Origin: Ascaris suum
Taxonomy: Eukaryota > Nematoda > Chromadorea > Rhabditida > Ascarididae
Assembly: GCA_013433145.1 (NCBI GenBank)
Contig: CM024169.1
Span: 2,480,001 to 2,544,000, forward strand
Direction of reading: 5' to 3'
DNA length: 64,000 bases
Shown: positions 42,201 through 56,100 of the stretch, piece by piece
Numbering within the stretch: position 1 is the stretch's first letter
How the letters are laid out: the number at the start of each line of letters is the position of its first letter
The notes under the pieces: model-generated
Told to the model about the DNA's origin: nothing
The model's input: the letters and a program-made list of their open reading frames with translations, nothing else
The model's database searches: none
Made by a program: the position numbers and the translations under genes

Positions 42201-43281
42201 GGATCGACAGTTTCCCTAATATATCAAATAGCAACTGTAATGAGCGTAATTTTGCTCAAGGAATTTCGACACAATAGATCTCACGCTTAGCGGCCGAATC
42301 ATCGAATATCGGACCAGTCTGCAGTCTTCATCCTTTCTAAAGTGTCATTAATTCATAGATGTGGGAATTGTGAACTACGAGGCTGAACGGTACAAATTTC
42401 TAGCTATAAATGCAACTGCCATATTTCACTGTACCTACAGAGTGTGCTGAAAAGAGCGCATAGGATGTTTTCCTATTATACTAACAAGACATTAGTACAG
42501 AATGTTGTTAGTTTATGCAAGGCGAAGAAAGAGGCTCGCTCAAAGCAATGGATTTTAGTGAAATTATCTAATCAGATGATAGGCTTCAATATCCTGAAGC
42601 TCTAGTAAACAAATCAATCGATACTATGATTCAATTACGGCTCAGGTGAATTTAATTACTTTAATTACCTATGCATTTCTAAAAAGAGATGAAAACAAAC
42701 TGTGAGGATTGTTTTGCAATAGGGATACGCGTTCCAGCAATCCTCGCGTAGAATGAACGCCCCATCTGGAAGCAATTTTCTAAGAATCCATGGAGACTTC
42801 GACTTTATCCGATACAGTTTTAGTGTATAAATGCCTGAGATCGTTTCACCAGGTTTGATCATCGAACTCGTAAATTCCTCTTGTTTCATCACCTTAAATG
42901 CAATCGTAATTCCATCATAACACAAGCATCCTCAAAGTTTGCAACAACTGACGAAAAAATTATCTTCTTCAAATAGACCCTTACATTTGACTCTCTCAAA
43001 ATCACAATGACACGTTGCTTGTGCAATGGACAAAAACGTCAATTCCAGAATTTCGCGGATACAAAATAGATTCTGAGCAGGAAAAAAAGACTAGGTTTCA
43101 ATACCACAACTGTAGAAGTGGACATGCGGACCAAAGGTCATTTGCACTCTGAAGATTATAGAATAAAGTCTACCTCAACACCTTCGCCTCCACCAGTCTC
43201 GTTTTTGCTTGCTTCCGCTACCGCAAATAATTGCCCCTTGCGGTATTCATCTAGTGCAAGAGGCATCAACACCCGATATTC
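39255..43281 (-). CDS. phosphatidylinositol transfer protein
   Basis: This is a PITP-domain protein that moves phosphatidylinositol and phosphatidylcholine between membranes. Seven exons keep phase: 43281-43174 ([32 protein letters not shown]), 42892-42701 ([27 protein letters not shown]), 42090-42013 ([17 protein letters not shown]), 41244-41161 ([19 protein letters not shown]), 40821-40711 ([16 protein letters not shown]), 40178-40084 ([19 protein letters not shown]) and 39446-39255 ([18 protein letters not shown]). These follow the family order over its whole length of about 270 residues. The first exon, expected to supply Met and a few residues ending in Lys, was not found upstream of 43281. 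The last exon continues with an acidic then Arg/Ser-rich tail. The FCW-D-W-LTM block resembles class I PITPs more than RdgB, but the 3' end is open. Confidence 0.92.
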
Positions 43282-46200
43282 CTTGAAAACAAATTGACCA
43301 TAAGTACATGAATAAAACTTTCGAGTTTAATAATCGTCATGATTTTAGGGAAGGACCTATTGAGGCCTAGCAACTTTGCTTCCGAAATTCCAGCATGGCA
43401 ACAACGTTATGCATGTTCCCACCTATAGAAATTAGTCCACACATGAGGTAATGGTGAATGGAAAGGTCATGGAGGCAGTTTTATTTTCATCTTGGTTAAA
43501 TGACCTTTTGAATGCGTAAACGATCAGTGGATGCAATTTAAATAATGCGACCATGAAAGAGAGCGTATTTACGATTGCGAGATAGGTATTCGACCGGCGG
43601 GGCCATGAATAGCATATGTGGAATTTAGGTGCAGAATTTTCTCTAGCAATGGTCAATTTGATGCATAGTCCTTCAAAGCAGAAAGCTTCAAATAAACTGC
43701 AAAAGAAATGCGTTTAATAATGAATGTAGAAAAATTTCATCTCATAACTCACTGCTTTTATAGACCATATAAGAACATTTGATTTTTACTATGAGTGACA
43801 AAATTTTCGCGATATTCTCTGATATCATTCGAGGACTTTCTTGAGGGAAGTGGTTCTCTAAAGATTCGCTGAAACGCCGAAAATTTCTCCGAACTTGTAC
43901 TGCTTTATATTCATTTTCACAGTTGATCTAATTATATGCATATTGTCTCCCCATAGTGCGAAGTGCACTGTTCTGCACTAATACGTCTGCGTCTGTTATC
44001 TATCACTTTCTCACTTTCCACTAGGGATCCACTGATGCCCAGAGTTGCAAAATGTGTGGGCATGAACATGATGTATACCACCATGTGAAAACTAAACCAT
44101 CCTTCGCAGCGAACACTTTCAAAAAGTTTTTGGAGCTAAAAAATTCCTATGCATTTTCGGGCTCAAGAATGGGAAGATCGCATCAGCTGAAACATGAACA
44201 CATTTCGGCAAGTGGGATCATGTACATATTATAGCAATTCCTCAAAAACAATGCTTGAGAACTAAGAGTTTCCATAGTACACAGCAGATTGCTTGATGAT
44301 CATCATGAAGATAGGCCGACCGTCGAAGAGCTCGGCACAATGTGCAAATAAAGTATCGCTTGTAGGTTTAGTTCCGACTTGATTGTATTCGAGTTTGCTG
44401 AACTCGGAGTGAACATGCAGCAATTTACCGGCCTCATCTGCACAATAGTTATAACTTGATTTTCCTCAAGAGTCAAATAAGCAATTGACCATCACAATAC
44501 TCGAAAAGATAGTCGCAAAAATTCAGTGCAATTTTCAATAAAAGAAGAATCGATTGAAAATATCGAAGTCGCGAACCTTGCTTCAGCTTGACATTTCGGG
44601 ATCTGATCGTTAGAGAATAAAAAAAAATGCCGATAAATAACAACAAAGCTTTGATGAAATTTGCGCAAATGAACTAAGATTATGCAACGCAAATGCCTGC
44701 TTGTATGAAGAACAGCAGAAAATGCGCAAACCACACTTCAACAGGTTTGATGCGCGCGAAATAGTTGACGTATTGTGCCCGATCGTCTTGAACTGAAGCA
44801 TATAATCGTAATTGTCGAGATTATGCAATGCCCGAGCATTTTAAAAGCTTATTATTAAATATTGAATGATTGTTCGAAAATAAATTTAGTTGGCGGACAT
44901 ACATAAAATTAAGCGTATCGCAGATCTATGCGAGTTGTGGCAGATTTATTTTCGACGTTTTAGAACCTTACGCTATCATCACAGATGCTTCTGAGGGATG
45001 GGATGGCGAATTTGTCTTGCCTGCTAATTGGATCACGATTTATATTTCATCGGGTGTAAGCGAAGTTACGCGAAAAAAAAGAAGAAACTTGGCGGAAATG
45101 AGAACGAAAGTTGGTTGAAAGAAATTAAATGGAAAATGAAGTAGGCTAGTTACGCCGATTGGGGTCTATGAAAAGTGGAACTGAAAAAAAGAGAGCAAAA
45201 GAAAAAGAGAGAAAATGGAAAACAAAAAGTGAGGTGATAAGGGAATGGAAGTAGAAGTAAAATATGAGTTTATTCATGAAGGCGAAATGTTTCGATTGCT
45301 AAATAAAAGTTTAAATGCCTGGATTTATTTTTGCTTTTAATACAGACCACTCTTCACTAGGCTATTGAATTTCGCATGAATTTCAATCAGGTTGGGCCTG
45401 TTCAGAGCTTAGAATTGTGCTGGAGTGTGGATATGCAATTGCTGGACGCTTCCAGGAACAAGTGTTTGTGGATCAGTAGCGCAGTGAAAAGTTGGTGGCA
45501 AAAAGTCTTCAACTTGGTGGGAAATAAGGGGAATTTAGGTCGATCGGAAATCCCTCCACATTTTCGAGACAATTAGTCGGAGAGTGAGCAATGAAGCTGT
45601 TGTTCAGTGCAAACATGGCACCTAGACAGCTTTCGTTTACCAACGCTCTATCACTAAAAATGCCCTACAAATTCCTTTGATTAGAAAAGGAAGCAAAATT
45701 GCATAATTCGTTCCGCATTAAAGGAACATCTATCGGACCATGACTGATCCAACACGGTTTAAGTTGCGGGAAGGGATTTGTCGGCATTTAATCTATTCAG
45801 TCGTATAGTGCTACGTATTATATAGGAAAGAGATAAGGCACATAGCCTTCATAAAACTGCATATCCAGAAGACTGTGGTGACCGCTTCGCAGGAAATCCA
45901 GAAGGAATATCATGTGAAGTATTCTCAGAGTAAATGAGCATAACGCGTTTTGGAAGACCGCATAACATTTTGGCAGCAGCGATTCTCAAGACCACTCTCA
46001 GTATTGAGGCGGTCTGTGTGCTGCTGGAGCTCATGATCACCACTGACTCCGTCTCTTGGGCATAATCTCGTTTTAAGTAGTACTTTTGACTAGCATACTT
46101 AAAAGTAGCAATATGGCAAGCTTTTATTTCGTCGATGGATTATTGAGACCAACATAATAAATAAACTCATCTCGAAGCTGCTGCTGCGTAAATGAAACCT

Positions 46201-47344
46201 TAAGCAATTGTGTTAAACTAAAAACAGCTGCATGAGACAGATGTGGATGCTCCAATACAGCAACTGATTCAGACGTATCTCGCAGTCGATGATTTGCACC
46301 CAAACTATCTCCATCACAACTGTAATGTTTGGTTTAGACGTCTCTTGTATTGCCGATAAATGGGATACAGCGAAGAATGTACACCCTTTGATTTTCTCTT
46401 AAAAGAGTGCCATGTTGGTGTGCACCGTCAATGCAACCGTTGGATAGAACGACGACGTTTGCTGAGGAAAGCATTAGCCGAGGTAGTCTTATCCATCCAA
46501 ATGGGAATCATAATCGATTGATCAACTGCTCGATCAGTTTGATTTTCCCTTTTTGCAAGGCCTTTGAGATAATAATAAGAGACACTTTGTTAGATCACTT
46601 CACACTGAAGACCATTTAATCCCACTAAATTTAGATTCGTCCATGGGTGATCAACATTCTTTCAATGAATTCCTTGCTTAGCGATTGGATTATAACGTTC
46701 ACTATGATGGAACTCGAAATGAATATAGTTTATATCGATTAAACGAGAGGTTTTGATGTCATTTACAATGAAAGGTCACTCACTATTTAAATTTCGACGG
46801 TATCGAGTTATCGGCTTGTTATTGAAATGGACTGCAATAGATCAGATGGTTTCTATTTGATTGAAAATTCCAAACGAGAACGATGGCTAACTACTCTAGC
46901 TCACATCGAATAGGCATCGGTATGCTTCAACTGGTGCGTTGGGTCCGACTTTTTGTCGTTTTTACATATTATTCTTTGGACGAAGTACAGTAAAATACTA
47001 TACATTTTGCGGTTCACCATAAAATTAGTACTCAATAAACGATACCGTTGGTGATTTTCAAATATTATGAGAAGGTAATGATCACTTTGTAGAATGGTCA
47101 CATTTATGGCAATTGAAATTTTACAACTACATTTACATACGTGAAATGCCGAAATGAATGCCTATTGAAGCTTGGCAATTAGATGATTCGTGTGATAACT
47201 ATAATATAGTTGATATTGGTGCTGCAAATGATCGGAATTTTCTATTGACGGCCCAATTGTTCTTCGTCTTCAACGAATCATCCTAACGTGCAAACCGCAT
47301 TCTCTGTATCTTGCAGCATAGAGCCTCAAATATTACTATAAAAC
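43282..47344. other. interval with no supported gene
   Basis: The first PITP exon should lie here but was not recognised. Several 60-80 codon ORFs occur (for example 45849-46043 minus and 46407-46619 plus). None has a convincing splice context or family likeness. Confidence 0.35.
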
Positions 47345-47502
47345 TTTCATAGCGTATTCTAGGCTTCCTTCTGGATACTGTGCACTCATGTAGTCTTCAT
47401 TTTTCGATCCTGATATTGCACCACATGAAGGTTTCCAAAAGCAGCTTACCTGTAATCCATTCACCGTAGTCTGTGTTGTCCTTATGAGTCGAATGATGTT
47501 AC
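47345..47502 (-). CDS. two short minus-strand exons, unrecognised gene
   Basis: Exon 47502-47450 (acceptor TTTTAATTCAG, donor TTACAG|GTAAGC; 17 codons, IIRLIRTTQTTVNGLQ) and exon 47409-47345 (acceptor GTGCAATATCAG, donor ATGAAA|GTTTTA; 21 codons, NEDYMSAQYPEGSLEYAMK). Each is open in only one frame and looks coding. As drawn they are out of phase by one and separated by 40 nt, so one boundary must be wrong. A further coding-like minus block lies at about 48159-48040. Confidence 0.45.
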
Positions 47503-48788
47503 CTGAATTAAAATATATGAATTAAATCATAGGGATACCACAGGCTTGAATCCCACTAGATATACCCTTTAACGGTAATTCGTGACTTTTTTGACATGCT
47601 ACACTCCAAAAACCTTTGAGATGGCAGCAGAACGTAATCGGGATGGATGAGAATCTGAACTAGACAGAAAGCGTGTGACAAAGTTGATGTTTTTAATAGC
47701 GTTTCCAATTGTACATATGCGCAACAACTTTCTATCTCTCCGCAAACATCATACAAGCAGATATCAGAGAGTTTTGTAAGGTTCTAAATCGTTTTTAATG
47801 TACGCCTTATTGTAGATCACATGATTTAAATGTTGCCGTTGCTTTCATTTTTTTCGTATCGTCTTTCCGAGCTCTCCATCCCGATTTTCTTTGTGTTATC
47901 TCCGCATCAGTCAAAGGAAGCATTTTTTTATTTTCCTTCCAAAATATGGTCTCTTCGTCACTGCACTGTAATCTTCTGGGTCATGGATAATAAACTGATT
48001 AGTGAGTTCATTCAATGTAGTATGATTTGAAAATAAAATTACAGAGACAAGTGTATGCAACTGTATTATTTGCCACTTCAAAAAATCGCTCTTATTGCCT
48101 AGTGGGCAAAAAATCGCGAATAAAGTTTCAACACCTTGAAGGTCACTCAAATAAACCACCTCTCATTGCAAGGGAATTTCGATTCTTACTTGACGTAATA
48201 CCGTAGAAAAAAAAAGCTCACTTAACAATAATATAAAATATTCAACAAATACTAAAAAGTTTATTCAAATTTCCTCAGTAAATTTCTATCGGAACGAATC
48301 TAATGCAAATGTTTCAACACTATCGAATTTATCTACGGAACAATTTTAAAATACGATAAAAATATTCATCTTCGATTTTAATCTTCTCATACGATTATTG
48401 AGGGTTCATTGAAATATTTCATGTAATCTTACGCTTTATTTTGATTATATAAGAAACGAGAATATAAGAAAAGCAAAGAATCCGTCTATTTTTATTCAAA
48501 CGATTCCCATATTTTAAAGGAATTATTCGTAGATGGCAAATAGTCTATTTTGTATGAGTTGTTTAGTGTCGACTCGTTGTGCTCAAATACTCGACGATGA
48601 TATTATTGAAATTATAAACGGTATAGGTGTATGTATGAATTATAAACGGCACAAAGATGTGTATATATATATATTTTTGAACACAATTACACTTGAAAAC
48701 TATTACACGGTTGCATTCGCATTATTTCCTCAATTATTGTCGAGCAAAAATGCTTTACAATTCACCTGTGGAACATAGTTTACATGTA

Positions 48789-48917
48789 TGTCCATTGATC
48801 TATGATATCCACTGATAGAAGATTGATAGAAGATTTTTATCCATTGATAAAAGATTTGTGTCCATTGATATCCATTGATAGAAGATATCCACATCTATGA
48901 TATCCATTGATAAAAGC
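48789..48917. repeat. degenerate TCCATTGATA(A/G)AAGAT repeat
   Basis: The motif TCCATTGATA with an AGAAGAT or AAAAGAT extension recurs about seven times in 130 bp with irregular spacing and small insertions. It is an imperfect tandem array in a non-coding stretch. Confidence 0.85.
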
Positions 48918-50110
48918 TTAAGTGCTGATCTAAGATAAACATGAATTTGAGAGAAAGGATGAAAGTAAAACAGTTAACCTTTAATTCAAATATTCAACTT
49001 GCAAGCAAACTGTTGCACTTATTAAAATACCGATATAAATATAATCCTAATAATTTATGCATCTTGCTTAATTCTTCAAAAACTTTATGCATAATTATTA
49101 CTGCTCATCTTAGATGAGGAGTTATCTTTCGGATTGCTCATCTTTCGTATGTTGAGAGTTATTTGTGCTAAGACTTGCTTCTAAAAAAACAAATAAAATT
49201 ACAAGGATTATTTCCACAAAGCTCGGTTGAATAAGAGAGTGCAACAAGTGCTCTACCCCAAATGCAGATCGCATCTTACAACGAAAACAAAACAGCAACT
49301 ACGAGATGAATAATCTCTCATTGTCGAACGAGCACGAAGTGTCTAATTCAGATGTGAGGGGTGGAAAGATACTTTGCCATTGCCATTAAGGAAGCGGTGG
49401 AATGAGGGAAGGGAGGTCAAATTTTGAGGTGTTCTAACAGTTTGATAGAATCTAGCAAACCCTAGGAACACACCAGACATAAATGTGAAAGTGAGATAGA
49501 TCTGAAATTCGTATTTACTGATTAAGAGGCTCATTTCACCGATGCACTATTGCCTCAATAGAAATGGCATCAATCGTGGTAACCAGTTTGGTTTTTATTT
49601 CCATCGTTAGACTCTAATTTTGAGTTGATAATATTTTATTTCAACAATTAAAAAAGTTGTTCATTAAGGCAAACTTGACTTTATTCAATAATACTTAAAA
49701 AATAAAGTTTGTATCGGTGATCCTTTGAAATGTTTACTTTTCACGTTTCTTTATGCAAAAAGATTTTCTTTAGACTTGAGATATTAAAGTCAGTTCGTTA
49801 GCTTTTCTCCATTAAAAAAAAAATTTGACGAAATGGAGGAAAAATTCCCAGAGTTGTGGAATGTATTTTTCAACTTTATGATGGCTTTTTTCCAGTATTT
49901 ACTACTGATAATGTTGTTTAGGATTTTAAGGTAAGCTGCGGTATTATTAAAAGAATTTGAAAAGGTAGTTTAATTATGTTTCCTTTGAATATGCACGGTT
50001 AAGAGAGGCGACTTTTGGGTATCATTTCTCGCTTAAAATCTGTTGTGTTCTAATCATCTTTGTCCGATCGATTTCTCATATCGTAATCTTGCTGCATTAT
50101 TGATAAGTCT
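48918..50110. other. intergenic region upstream of UTP18
   Basis: No coding block is supported. The last 100 bp should contain the UTP18 promoter and 5' UTR. No TATA box or trans-splice acceptor could be assigned with confidence. Confidence 0.4.
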
Positions 50111-53100
50111 ATGTTTAGGATGGTAAAGGGAAGTTCAGAAGAATCCGGGCAGTTGGAGGGTACCTTCGAAATGAAAAAAGGACGCAAACGACGTCGAAGA
50201 GACGAACACATAGAAGATTCATTAGCTAAGAAGTTGTTCGGAAGTTCAGCCGGCTTGAATGATGATGAAGGATCAAGCAATGAGGATTCACCGGCAGAAG
50301 AGGTTGACACCCATGATACTCCTGCAAATGAATCTGTAAGCTGTTACCCAATTTTCTTTAGCGTCTTTGTTACTGCCGAAATAGGGGCGATTACGGAAGG
50401 GAAAGGAGCGAGGCAAAAGAAATGTTGATGGTGGTAGGATATGGATGAACAAGGGGGAGGGGGGGAGTATAGATGCCACTTCGTGCGTGCTAAAGAGTGC
50501 AGTTAATCACAGATGCACATGCAGCTGGCAACATTACTCACTGTGTTAGTGGCAGAAAACGCTTATGAAGGCGGATTTTTTTGAGGGGAGACGACTGTAG
50601 ATGAAAGCATTTATAAACAAAAATGTGCTTTTTCCGTTGTTCGTATAAGCAAGTGAGAGCTTTCCTGTGTATATATCACAAAAGTATCCTCGAAGAGCCA
50701 TCACCGCTTGAGGAATACTCCAAGGTGGCTAACACACGTCGGTGTTATAGCAATCGAGAAAACATAATGCGTCTGTTTCGCATCTGTGTTTACTGCTTTC
50801 TTTGCGATAATAATTATCCTCAATATGAACCATGATCGAGGAACTCAGATTGGTAGGCCTTCAGTAGCTGCAGCCGTATCTTGTGGTTGAAGTTTGAGGA
50901 TTGGGACGACGGCATCTGACACCATGATATGTTGTATCAGTCTACGGCATCCTCTTGAATTTTTCAATTTTTTTTTCAGTGTCACGCCAGGATCGTAACG
51001 TTGCGTTGAGTATTTGCAGGAGTGTACAGGAAGGAAGCAGGTTTGGTTCGACGAGGATGATGATGTTACAATAAGCCTTCCACAGCATCGAAGAGATGTT
51101 CACTTGTTGAGGACAACAGATGCCCATCGGGGAACTATCGATGCTAAAGTAATTCTTTATTAATGAGTGGTTGTGACGAAATCTAAGGTTTATTGGTGAA
51201 AAACAGTTCATGTTCTAAGAGTAGCTAAATAATTCACGTTCCGATTCTGCCTCGAATTTCTTTCTTTTTTTTTGCCTCAACAATGTGAAGTTGATCAGAT
51301 AGCATGAAAAGTGATCAGTTTCGTAATCTCTGATGAGTCAGTGATCGATCAGCGAACAAATCCTCACATAGATAGATTTCACATAATTCCTATCAAGTTT
51401 TAATCACTTTCTCTAGAAGCTGTAGGCATCTTTACAGTAATGTTTTTCTAACTTCAACACAGCCATGTATTGGGAGATTTCCACTTCATCATCTATTTAT
51501 GTTGTTTAATCGTTCGGCGTTAAGGAATATGAGAAACGTTTGCGCGAAGCATTTATACGTACTCGAGGATCGGGCCAGTCGGCTCCTAAATGGGCGACAA
51601 AAAATAAAGGTTCATTGTTTTTTCGGAGTTTTTTTTTTCAATAATTGTTTATTTTGAATTGGTAGTTTATGATGCGGTTGTTCCATTACGTTTTTTTATA
51701 ACCTCCTATAAACTTTTGTATGAATTAATATGAACCACTACCGAAAATAGCAGTAAAATAATCCACATTATCTTTTCCAAATTCTTTTATCGAAAGACAT
51801 TGATTGAACGTAATGGAAATTATCATTTTTATGTGTATTTTCTTTCGGCGATTTTATTTACTCATAGGTGATGCATATTTTCTTATGTATGAAATCTCGA
51901 TTTATCAGACGCTAATAATCGATTTAGTCGAGTAAAACAATCATGCACGGCGGACTAGAATCCAATCCCAGTAGGGATTGAATTCTAGTCCACAGTGTAT
52001 GATTGTTGATACCGTTGATACGGCAGCATTAACGGCGAATATAAAATTTTGTAAGCATAAGTGTTATTGAAGAATCGGATTCGAGATCAACGCTTAACGC
52101 GGAGTATAGTGACGAGTCGGACGCAGACGAAGTGGAAGTGGCTCTTCGACGGATGACCGCTTCGACGGGTACATACATACATAAAGGTGAATTGTTACCA
52201 AAGGGAGTACTCAGCGTTTCGAAGTCAATCGACATCACTCGTGGTCATCGGCAGCAAAAGGTTCTTTCATCGTTTCTTAGAGCATAGTTTTGGAGTCTTT
52301 ACGTTGAGGAGCTATCAGTGGTGTTTTGTGTTTTGTTACAGAAGTAATGAATGCATGAAAATGTCTCTATTATCATCCCTTTATCTGGCAACTTAAAAAT
52401 TTGAGAGCGAATTACTTGCGTATTTAATGATCGCCTTACTCGAGACAAATAAATTGGCACATTTCGAAATTGACATTTCTTCTAAGATCGATACGAAAAG
52501 AATACTGATAGAGATTTGTGCACTTTTTGAGCGGTGAAAACTGGCACATTTCATTTTTAACGCGCTTTAACTTTTTGTTCGTTTCCTTGCTTCGAATTTA
52601 TGCACGAACTTGAAATTTTTAGTTCTATCAGCTGTTTTTCTCATTTGCTTCTTCCAGTAGCTGTGTTTTTCTCATCATTTAGCCTCGTATAAATTATCAT
52701 ATCAAACACAATCCTTGATGAGATGTTATTAACACATTTTAAAACATTTTCGTTGAGAAATATTTAAAAAATAGGTCGGCGTATTTGTCATGCTTTTGTG
52801 ATCTTGAAAGATATGAATTGGTAAATATCGCCACGAATTTTTGGTTTTTACGCAGTTCAAGTTATAAGGAATATGAAGATTAGAGGCGATGTTTTTATTC
52901 ACGAAGTTAACAGAAATCACCTCCGAAATTTCTCATTCATTCATTTTTAGCACTTATAACGTTCATTAACCTAGCGGTGTTATTTCCTTGCAATATAAGT
53001 CTTTATTATGAGCAGATTAATGCACAGATTGTAACGTAGGAAGAATGAAGAAGTGGAAGAGAGCGCTGTTGTATGCAGTCTCGATATTTTAGATTGCTTT

Positions 53101-56100
53101 TGGCCTGTCGCATTCATTTTAGTGTTTCGGTTTAGTTAAAGAGTCACTAATCGAAATATTTTCGTTTCAGCTTCCGATGAGAGCACTACAGTTTCATCCG
53201 AGACAACAAGTTGTGATGATAGGTAGCGAGAATGGTACGATATCCTTGTTTGAGGTAAACAAATAGCAATAACTGTTGAATTAAAAAACTTTTGTAGAGG
53301 AAGGTATCATTGAAGATGCTGTAACAGTGTAATATTTCTTCAAAAGAAAAGTGCCCACGACTGTCTTTGCTGAAAGCCTGTGAAACTTCTTTGCTTAAAA
53401 GTTTCTAGCTTCGAAGTGTTGCCCAAAAACCTAAATGTGATCGAATCGAAGAGGGGGAGAGGGGAAGGCTCGCCGTATATGCAATTAACACAACGTTGCA
53501 TCGACTGTTCTTCGTAGTATTCTGAAACACTGTTTATGGACAGTGCACTTGAATATCTAAATAAGTGAGGGGAGTAGATGTGAAGTCGTTTTTAAGGCCA
53601 TCGAATAAATGTTTTTTGTTTTCGTTGTTATTTCATTTGTTTTACAACTGTGCAGTATTGTTGTGAAAATAGTAATGCAACGAAGTTTGCAAAAAGAAGG
53701 CTTTTGCGCTAATCTTATAGGATATCTGTCCTGGTCACACACGCGTTGTTTATCCCTGGAAAGGTATAGCTGAAGAGGAAGCTTCTCAAGAAATCACCGC
53801 ATATCTCTTCCGCTCTACATCTTTGCCTGTGAAAAGAGATTCACTCGTGTCATTGGGCGACGGTGAGGGAGACAAGGAACGATATAATATTTTGTATAGT
53901 GGTTGGCGCAAAAAGAGCAGCATTGACTTCGTTTGTTATGTGGAACACCAAGAATAATCATCATTTGCAAAGTAACTGCTGGAATTGTTGTCGTTAAGGT
54001 TGGTCTTGCGGAATCCGAAGAGCATTTTCTACAAGACGTCGTCTTTAAAGGATTTCCGATTACATGCGCAGCATTTAGCCATGATGGCTTGAATATCATA
54101 GCTGGCTCGAGGAAGAAGGTTCGTCCAAGTTTTAAGTAACGTTTCTTGGCCATTCGTAATCTATCTTGAAGTGGCTTCCTTCCAGAGACATAGGAGTCTG
54201 TAGTTGATGACCAAGAATAAGGATGAATGCAAAGGTAAAAATCAATCTTTCTATGCCTTTGAACCTTACTTTGCTCCTTTTCAGTCATTCTTCTCGTTCA
54301 ATTTTTATGGCAATAATGCTGTGCTCATTCATATTTCACTTGCAGATCAAGTAAAATGATTAACCACAAATTCAAATGCGAAAGGCATTTATCTGTTTGC
54401 GATACGTTGAAACGATAAAATGTTTCAAAATATTATTTCTAGACGATGAAAGTTGTATTTTTTTTTTGCAGTCGTATTTGTTCTCGTACGATCTGATGGA
54501 GGGGAAAGTCTCCCAAGTAAGACCACCTTGTGGTTAGCATTCTTCGAAATCATTTTTTTTCCGACATATATTTTGTTTTATTTTCTTTAAAAGTTTTATT
54601 TCATATTTAATCATGAATTCATCTTGCTTATAGTTTTTCTATTTGTGGAAATTATTTGTAAATTTGATTAATGCTTAAATGTCATCATATTAAAGTTGAC
54701 ATATAATAAATCATTTCAGTTATGTAAGCGAATATTATTGAATTTTATGAAAGCGTTTAAACTAGAGCAATCATTCACATAAATGTATTATTTATCCGAG
54801 GAAAACATGCTAGATTTGGCGTTGTAGGAAAATCAAACAAAATTTTTTGTAACGGTTACGAAGATATTTTCAGTAATGTCGAATGTCAATTGTGGTTCAT
54901 TTGCATTGTCGGTGGATGGCAAATTTGTAGCCGTTAGGAAACGAAACGAAGTACACGTTTTATCCTTACGGGTATGTTTGATAAGGCATCACTTCTTCTG
55001 TCTCCGATTAGTGACCAAAATGTTTTTTTAAAGAGTAATTTGGACGCTTATTGATAGAATATTCGTATGGACATTTTTAAAGTCAGGCGGTTGCCTCTGA
55101 TATATACGATGTTGTTACAGTCAATGGAATATGTCGGAGCGTTGACAACGCCAACACCAGTAACGTCAGTTGAATTCTCGCCGAATTCATCGAATGGACT
55201 TTACGCTATGACAGGTTTGATGCGTTGTCCTAATAGTTAAGTGAACTGTGAGCTGTGTGTTGATCCGTTATGAGAGATGAGCTTATTTTCTGAGATCCCG
55301 ACCGAGAACAACAAGGGCAACGAATGTAGTACAAAGAGGCTTCTGAAGAAGTGTGCACGATTCCAAAAGAAATACTCTGAAAGAGGAAAAGGATCGAGAA
55401 AAGAGTTCAAAAACGCAGATAGAGGAAGATGGAGGAAAGAGGAGCAAAACGCATAGAGAGAGGAATGAAAAAAAAGAGTAGGATATCGATGCAGTTTTCA
55501 GCGCGAAGGTGTTTTCCAGGTTTGAAGTCAGTGTAAAGAGTTTAGTGCACGTTGAAATATAATGCAAAGGACGCTCCAGATGGTGTCCTTGTCTATACGG
55601 AAGAAAAAAACATGAGTAGCGCATGTGAGAGATGAGAGAAAAAATTTTCAGAATCGCGAAAATGAGTGGGCTTATTCCATTGTGCTTAACGTGCGTTTAG
55701 AGAGGAGTTACAGCCGTTTAAAATTTTTGCTTTAGACAAAAATTTGAAGTCAGCTTTCAAGAAAAAATAATTTCTTTTTTTTTTGAAGAAAAGATCGGAA
55801 ATTGGCTCCATAAGCCTATTCGGTATTCGGTATGTCGTTTCAGTCGGTCAGTCCCATTCAAATTGAAACATTTATAAGGCTTTTTTTTTCTGCTTCCCTG
55901 ATGATATTAGCTATAGAGATTGGTAGAAGCGTTTGGCTTAAGATCAATCGTTGTTTCCGAAATTGGTGTCGATGAGTTGTGCTTTTGGGCGTCGATCTTT
56001 TTTGAAACTGTACATTACTTGATCCTCATGTGATCCCTAAATGATGTTCTTAGGCTGTCATTTAAACATCATCTTTTCCTTATTCTTTCATGTTCTAATT

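Noticed and set aside
45849..46043. 64-codon minus-strand ORF as a small gene
   Set aside because: Open frames also run on the plus strand here and there is no acceptor, donor or family support.
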